64,000 nucleotides of DNA from Anaeramoeba flamelloides (lineage: Eukaryota; Metamonada; Anaeramoebidae), in NCBI GenBank assembly GCA_027625915.1, contig JANTQA010000057.1:9238001-9302000 (forward strand), given 5' to 3'. The position numbers and the translations under genes are program-made. The notes under the pieces were generated by a model. That model saw only the letters and a list, made by a program, of their open reading frames with translations, was not told where the DNA came from and searched no databases. Position 1 is the stretch's first letter, and the number at the start of each line of letters is the position of its first letter. Positions 59,280 to 64,000 of this stretch are shown one piece after another.

Positions 59280-60871
59280 ACAATAAATAATAAAAAAAAA
59301 AAAAAATATTCAGCAATAATGTGTATTTTTGGTTTTATTTTTTTTCTCTTTTCTTTATTCAAAAAATTTTTTTTTGAAAATCTCTTTTTGGAAAAACGCA
59401 TCTTGAATTTTTTAAAATTTATTTATTGAAAATTCGTTCTTGCAAAAGGAAGAAAAAAATTTGAAAATTTTTTCTTGTCTTTGATCTTTTTTTGTTTATC
59501 TTTTTTCTTTTTTCTTTTTCTTCCCCTACAAAAATTTTTTTTGTACCAATTCATCCTGAAAAAAGCATTCCTTTCAATTTGTGATGAAAAAACAAGCCAA
59601 ATGAAATTTAGGAGAACTCAAAAGGTTGAAAAGGTATATATAAACAATAGTGTTATTTCTTTTATCATGAGTACACTTCGTTGCATTACAGTACCCTCTT
59701 CTTAAAGACTTTCTTTTGTTGGCAAAAACACTGATCAAATTTTCTATGTTCAACCATTTTTTATCTCGGTTTCGTTGAAGCAAATAAACAAAAATTAAGT
59801 TTTTTAGATCATTTTCGTTGTTTGCTCGAAATCAGTAAAATTTGGATCTTTGTAACATTTAATATTTTTTTCTCTTTCTTATCCGAGTGTTTTAAGGACG
59901 ACCAAAAATAAAGACACTTAGGAGAAGAGTTGGGATCAAACATTGTTTATATATTGTTGAAAATGATTAAAAAGTCATGTCATAAAGTTTTTTAATGTTT
60001 AACTTATCTACTTGAAACTTTATAATTCACATATTTCAATTACTGTCCTCATTTTGTCTCCAGCAAATATTACTTTTTGAACTAAAAACATATTTGTTAA
60101 CATCAAAGAGTCTTGAATCCTGAGATCATGATAGATTTAAAATTTTAGATTTTTTTGTGAAAATTTACATTTGGTAAAATCTCTTTTTCAAACGACTGAT
60201 AAATTGCAATTTATGTTTGAAAATTTTTACTTGATTTTCCTTTTTGAAATTATTTATACTCAACTTTGGATAAAGTATTTTATGAACTTAAATGTTAAGA
60301 AACCTGAAAAATTAGTTGTTTTTCAAAATACTCTTTGTAAGAAAATGTTTGATAAGAAACAGTTCGAAGATTTGTTAAAAATGGAAATTGAACTAAAAAA
60401 ATTTTGAAATTTATTAGAATTTATCAGTATTATGAAGATTTCCCAAAAAGGTTCTTAAAGGAAAATATTTTTGGTTTCCGTACTTAAAACTTTATTTTAA
60501 AATCACACAGAGTTTAGAACAAATGTATAATTACATTCAAAGATAAATTGGGTATTGAGTTAAATAAGTGGTAAAAAAAAAAAATTGATTTTAAAGTAAC
60601 ACTTTTTTATTCAAAAATTTGACACGTTTTTGGGATTATTAAATGTTTTTTTTCATAAATTTTTAATTTAATTTTCTTCTGAAATCCAAGAAAAAACATA
60701 TAAATTATTCTTTTTTAACTTTACCTTAGTTAAAAACTTTTAAATTATTTTTATTGGTAAATATATTGCTCTTCAATACTTATGTGAAAATGCAATTCCG
60801 AGAGTCCATAATTGGTCTGAAAAAACAATTTTTAAATTTTTTAGTAGACATCTTTTTGAAAGAGCTATATT

Positions 60872-60906
<35 letters not shown>

Positions 60907-61679
60907 ACTCGAATAATTAATACACTTGTTTAGATACATATAAATAATTGAATATTAAAAAAAACAAATCTTAATTTTATCTTATTCTTATTAGCACACA
61001 AGAATCAACATTAAGTTGAAGTTTTGGAATTATTTTCGTTAAAAATGGATTGTTCGAATAATATAAATTAATTTTTAAAAATCGTGATTAGCCAAAGAAT
61101 GTTAAATTGAGTGTTTTTGTCCGGTTTTTATTTAATTGATTTTGAAATTAGAATTTTAATTATTAGAATAAAATCATTTTTTTGAATAATTTTTGATATT
61201 TTTCTTTAAAAATATTTTATTTCATTTTTTTTTTTTATAAAAAATCAACAGTTTAATGAAAAAACCTTGAATATTCATAAAATTCATCATTGTAAAAAGT
61301 TTATTTGCATTGTGTACTATCTTTTTGTTTACCACACCCCGAATTTTGATTTTTGATTTTTTATGGTAAATTTTATTTGATTAGATTCTTACCAATGATT
61401 TTTATAACTTTCATATTAAATACACCCCTAAAAGAAATGATCGTAAATCTCTGAGAATATTTTTCTAGTTTTTTTTTATTAATATAACATTGAGAGTTTA
61501 TATTTGTTTTCATTTCGAAAATATAAATATCAAGTTTATATTTTTTTTTTTATTATTTTTCCTTTTCTTTGGTAATCTCTTTTTTTTCTCTCTTTTTGTT
61601 TTCTTTGTTTCAAAATAAACTATTTTCTTCTCATTTTTTAAACAAAAGGTCAACGTATTATTTCTAAACTTGTATACAC
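59280..61679. other. Region downstream of Vps37 with two coding-like pieces
   Basis: 59738-59911 (+) reads FVEANKQKLSFLDHFRCLLE, then SFLSECFKDDQK-stop. 60146-60407 (+), after a possible acceptor ATTTTAG, reads LVKSLFQTTDKLQFMFENFY, then KKPEKLVVFQNTLCKKMFDK and KKQFEDLLKMEIELKKF-stop. Both have codon use better than the surroundings but no ATG at a sensible place and no recognised family; they may be exons of one gene. A30 lies at 60874-60903. The rest is featureless. Confidence 0.35.
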
Positions 61680-61875
61680 AAGTCAGTTCCACTTTTAAGA
61701 CACAAACTCTGAAAAAAACTTAAACTCCTAAAAAATCACAAATTTAGGCACAAAATTCAAATTCGAGTAAAATAATTTGTGTAAATTAAAAATTGCAAAA
61801 AATGTGATTTAATTGGAGATTTTTCTGTGGCTTAAATTTCCTTGAAAGTTTGTGTCTTATAAGGGAATATGGCTG
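61680..61875. mobile_element. TA-flanked MITE (CAGTCAG family), diverged copy
   Basis: Left tip AAGTCAGTTCCACTTTTAAG, right tip degraded to GGGAATATGGCTG followed by TA. Internal AAGGCAC motifs partly lost. The exact left end is uncertain by two or three bases. Confidence 0.85.
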
Positions 61876-61920
61876 TAATAGTTATGATAAAGTGGCTTAA
61901 AGAATGTGTTTTCGACAAAT

Positions 61921-61940
61921 GGGGGGGGGGGGGGGGGGGG
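61921..61940. repeat. G20 homopolymer
   Basis: Twenty consecutive G in a genome of about 80% A+T, 46 bp beyond a diverged MITE. Confidence 0.98.
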
Positions 61941-64000
61941 CTTTTTTGAATCACCCTGGTTTAAAAATAATAACAAGAAACAAACTTTTAGCTTTTTTGT
62001 GTTTTTTTTTGATTTTAAAGTTAGATATCTCAAGTTAAACCATATGGTTAAAAGCTAATAAAGATCTTGAAGATCATATATTCCCAGTTTTTAACGGGTA
62101 TGTAATATTTTTATTTCTTTTTTAAAAAGCAAATCCAAATCTAAAAGTTTCATAACTTTTTTAATTTATTAACCATATACCAATTAAGTCCTTTTGCTGA
62201 TTTAATCATCCTATATTAACAATATGTTAATATTCAAAAATGAACGCCTTCAAATTATTACAAAATAGAAAATTTTCTATATGAAAAAAATAATAAATAC
62301 AATACAAAAAATAAGAATACTGATAAAATATGTCTTTTCCAAACTTCATAAACAAGATTTTTAACGTAAAATACTTCTTTTATTATTAATAAAAAAATTA
62401 ATTTAATTTTTTTTTTCAGAGAAATTAGATTTGTTTTAAATTTGGAGATAAAATATTGTTATTCTTTGTAAAAAAAAAAAAATGAAATAACGGAAAAAAT
62501 AATTAAATATACAATTAAACCTTCCGGTATCCCCGCCCACATACACGTATTGAATAAAAAGGATCTAAACTCATTTAAATCGCAATCATTGAATAAAAAT
62601 ATTTTCGTTTTAGTTGTTTAATATATTGCTGTGGTGTAAAGTATTAAAATTAAAAGTTCAAATTTAAAAAACAAAGACAACAATAAATAAAGGTGATTAT
62701 TTGTTTCAGTAATTACCATTTGAATTAACATTTGATAATTATTCGGTTTCTTATTGTTTCTTAAAATTAGTGTATATGAAACAAAAATATGTCCTTAATA
62801 TAAAATTAAGCACTATTTTTTTCAGATTAAGGTTTTTCGAAATCTAGCTTTATAACTTCATTCAATTAACCACAGGGATAAATTTTTTTAGAATAAAAAC
62901 ACTCTCAACTTTTAAATATCGAAAATTTGATTTTGAAATTACTTTGAGCTTTTTTACTTTTTTTTTTGAAAAATTAGGGTTGAGAAAATTTTGAAATCAA
63001 AGAATAAGTTAATATATTAAATTAGAATACTTTTCCAGGGAGTTTATCTTTTTTGTTGGACTTTTTTTTTAATTTTACCATTTAAAAATAAAAAAAAACA
63101 TTTGAAGACCAAATTAGTCCCTTTTGTGAAAATAAAATTCCCATGATTTAGAATTTGTTTTAGTAAATGAGTTAAAATAAGATATTATAAATAAAAATAT
63201 ATATCATTTCAACTTTGAATTCAATAATTTTGGCAAAAAATGTTTTTAAGAAAAAGTTAAATTGAAACTTTATTTATTTTTATTTTCACATTTAGTTTTT
63301 TTTATTTTTTTAATCCGACCTATTTGTTCAGTTTTGCATTTTTAGTGTTTTTTGGATCGTACGAACATATTAAATTTTCAGAAAAAATACAAGATTACAT
63401 TTCAAAATTCTTCTTGAAAATTAAATTTTACAAAAAAAGTGAAATGTGGGTATTGAATAGGGAAACTTACTGATAACGAAAAGCAAGATCAATTAATAGA
63501 AGAAACCAATTAACTCCAAAGAGTAAGTCATTATATTATTATCAGCCAAACCAACAAAAAAAAAATTAAATCGACTTTCTTATTGAAATTCAATTGTTGG
63601 TTTTGGGGATCCTAAAAATTGTCAATTTATTCAACAAATTAACAAATAATTGATCAATTAAAGAAAAAAGCCATATTAAACGATAATAGTATTAAAAAAA
63701 ATGTTATTGTGCTGAATACTTTATTTTGTAAATCCTTTATTTATTCTTTTTTTAATTATATGTACTTTAAATTTTCAATGAAGTTTCCAATTAAAAATCG
63801 ATTGTATTTTTTTTTGTTTTATTCGGTTTTTTTCCTAAATGGTTAACTGAAAAAAAATACTCTTTTTTGATTTTGATCACAAAATAAAAAATGAAAAGAA
63901 AAAAACAAAAATTACAAATGAAATTTCAATAGGCAATAGTTTCCCTATCACTTTTTATACATTTAAAGATGTAACAATCCTATATAATCAAAATTTTCTT
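61941..64000. other. AT-rich end of window
   Basis: No gene, RNA gene or repeat that I can support. Small open frames only. Confidence 0.5.

Noticed and set aside
21379-62000. CRISPR-like array from repeated GTGCCTTAA motifs
   Set aside because: Copies are inverted, TA-flanked elements scattered over 40 kb without regular spacers, in a eukaryote.

Overview
This is a very AT-rich (by eye about 80% A+T) nuclear segment from a unicellular eukaryote. GT-AG introns, CCCH zinc fingers of U2AF35, an ESCRT-I subunit, a TMEM131 homologue and all three standard stop codons in use point to a protist nuclear genome with the standard code. Long Asn, Lys/Glu and Ser/Asn tracts, low gene density and many DNA-transposon relics suggest an amoeboid lineage, for example Anaeramoeba or an amoebozoan. 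That placement is inference.

Layout. 1-6.5 kb: a TMEM131-family membrane protein (+), 5' end unresolved, followed by AT-rich spacer. 8.8-13.1 kb: an old direct duplication, a region with unresolved minus-strand exon candidates (10.4-11.6 kb) and a 443-bp MITE with very long inverted ends. 13.8-14.6 kb: U2AF35 (+). 16.4-25.6 kb: mostly repeats, namely a large inverted repeat, a Tc1-like relic, nested hairpins, two copies of a 195-200 bp MITE and a twin pair of 256-bp MITEs. 27.1-29.4 kb: a Ser/Asn-rich gene whose frame changes mostly at A-runs. 31.75-35.66 kb: a Mutator-like element (MULE) with 40-bp ends, invaded by five copies of one ~197-bp TA-flanked MITE. 39.5-40.6 kb: an AIG1/ADTRP/rolling-stone membrane protein (-). 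41.2-45.0 kb: a 208-bp-arm inverted repeat, a small transmembrane exon and a second Tc1-like relic. 46.5-52.6 kb: a five-exon minus-strand gene that I read as seven tandem PH-like folds separated by Glu/Lys-rich linkers. 56.9-62 kb: Vps37 (+), three more MITE copies and a G20 tract.

The most striking observation is in the MULE. Four MITE copies interrupt its transposase, and removing each copy with one flanking TA rejoins the reading frame exactly, although the excised lengths (199, 199, 199, 198) are mostly not multiples of three. The MITE ends fit the TAYAGYNR consensus of ciliate internal eliminated sequences. The sequence cannot distinguish very recent bursts of insertion from elements that are precisely excised.

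The host genes do not form an operon or an evident pathway; they are independent housekeeping and membrane-trafficking genes. Several reading frames (TMEM131, the Ser/Asn-rich gene, the PH-like gene, the MULE) switch frame at homopolymer A-runs, so those positions should be treated as possible sequence errors.
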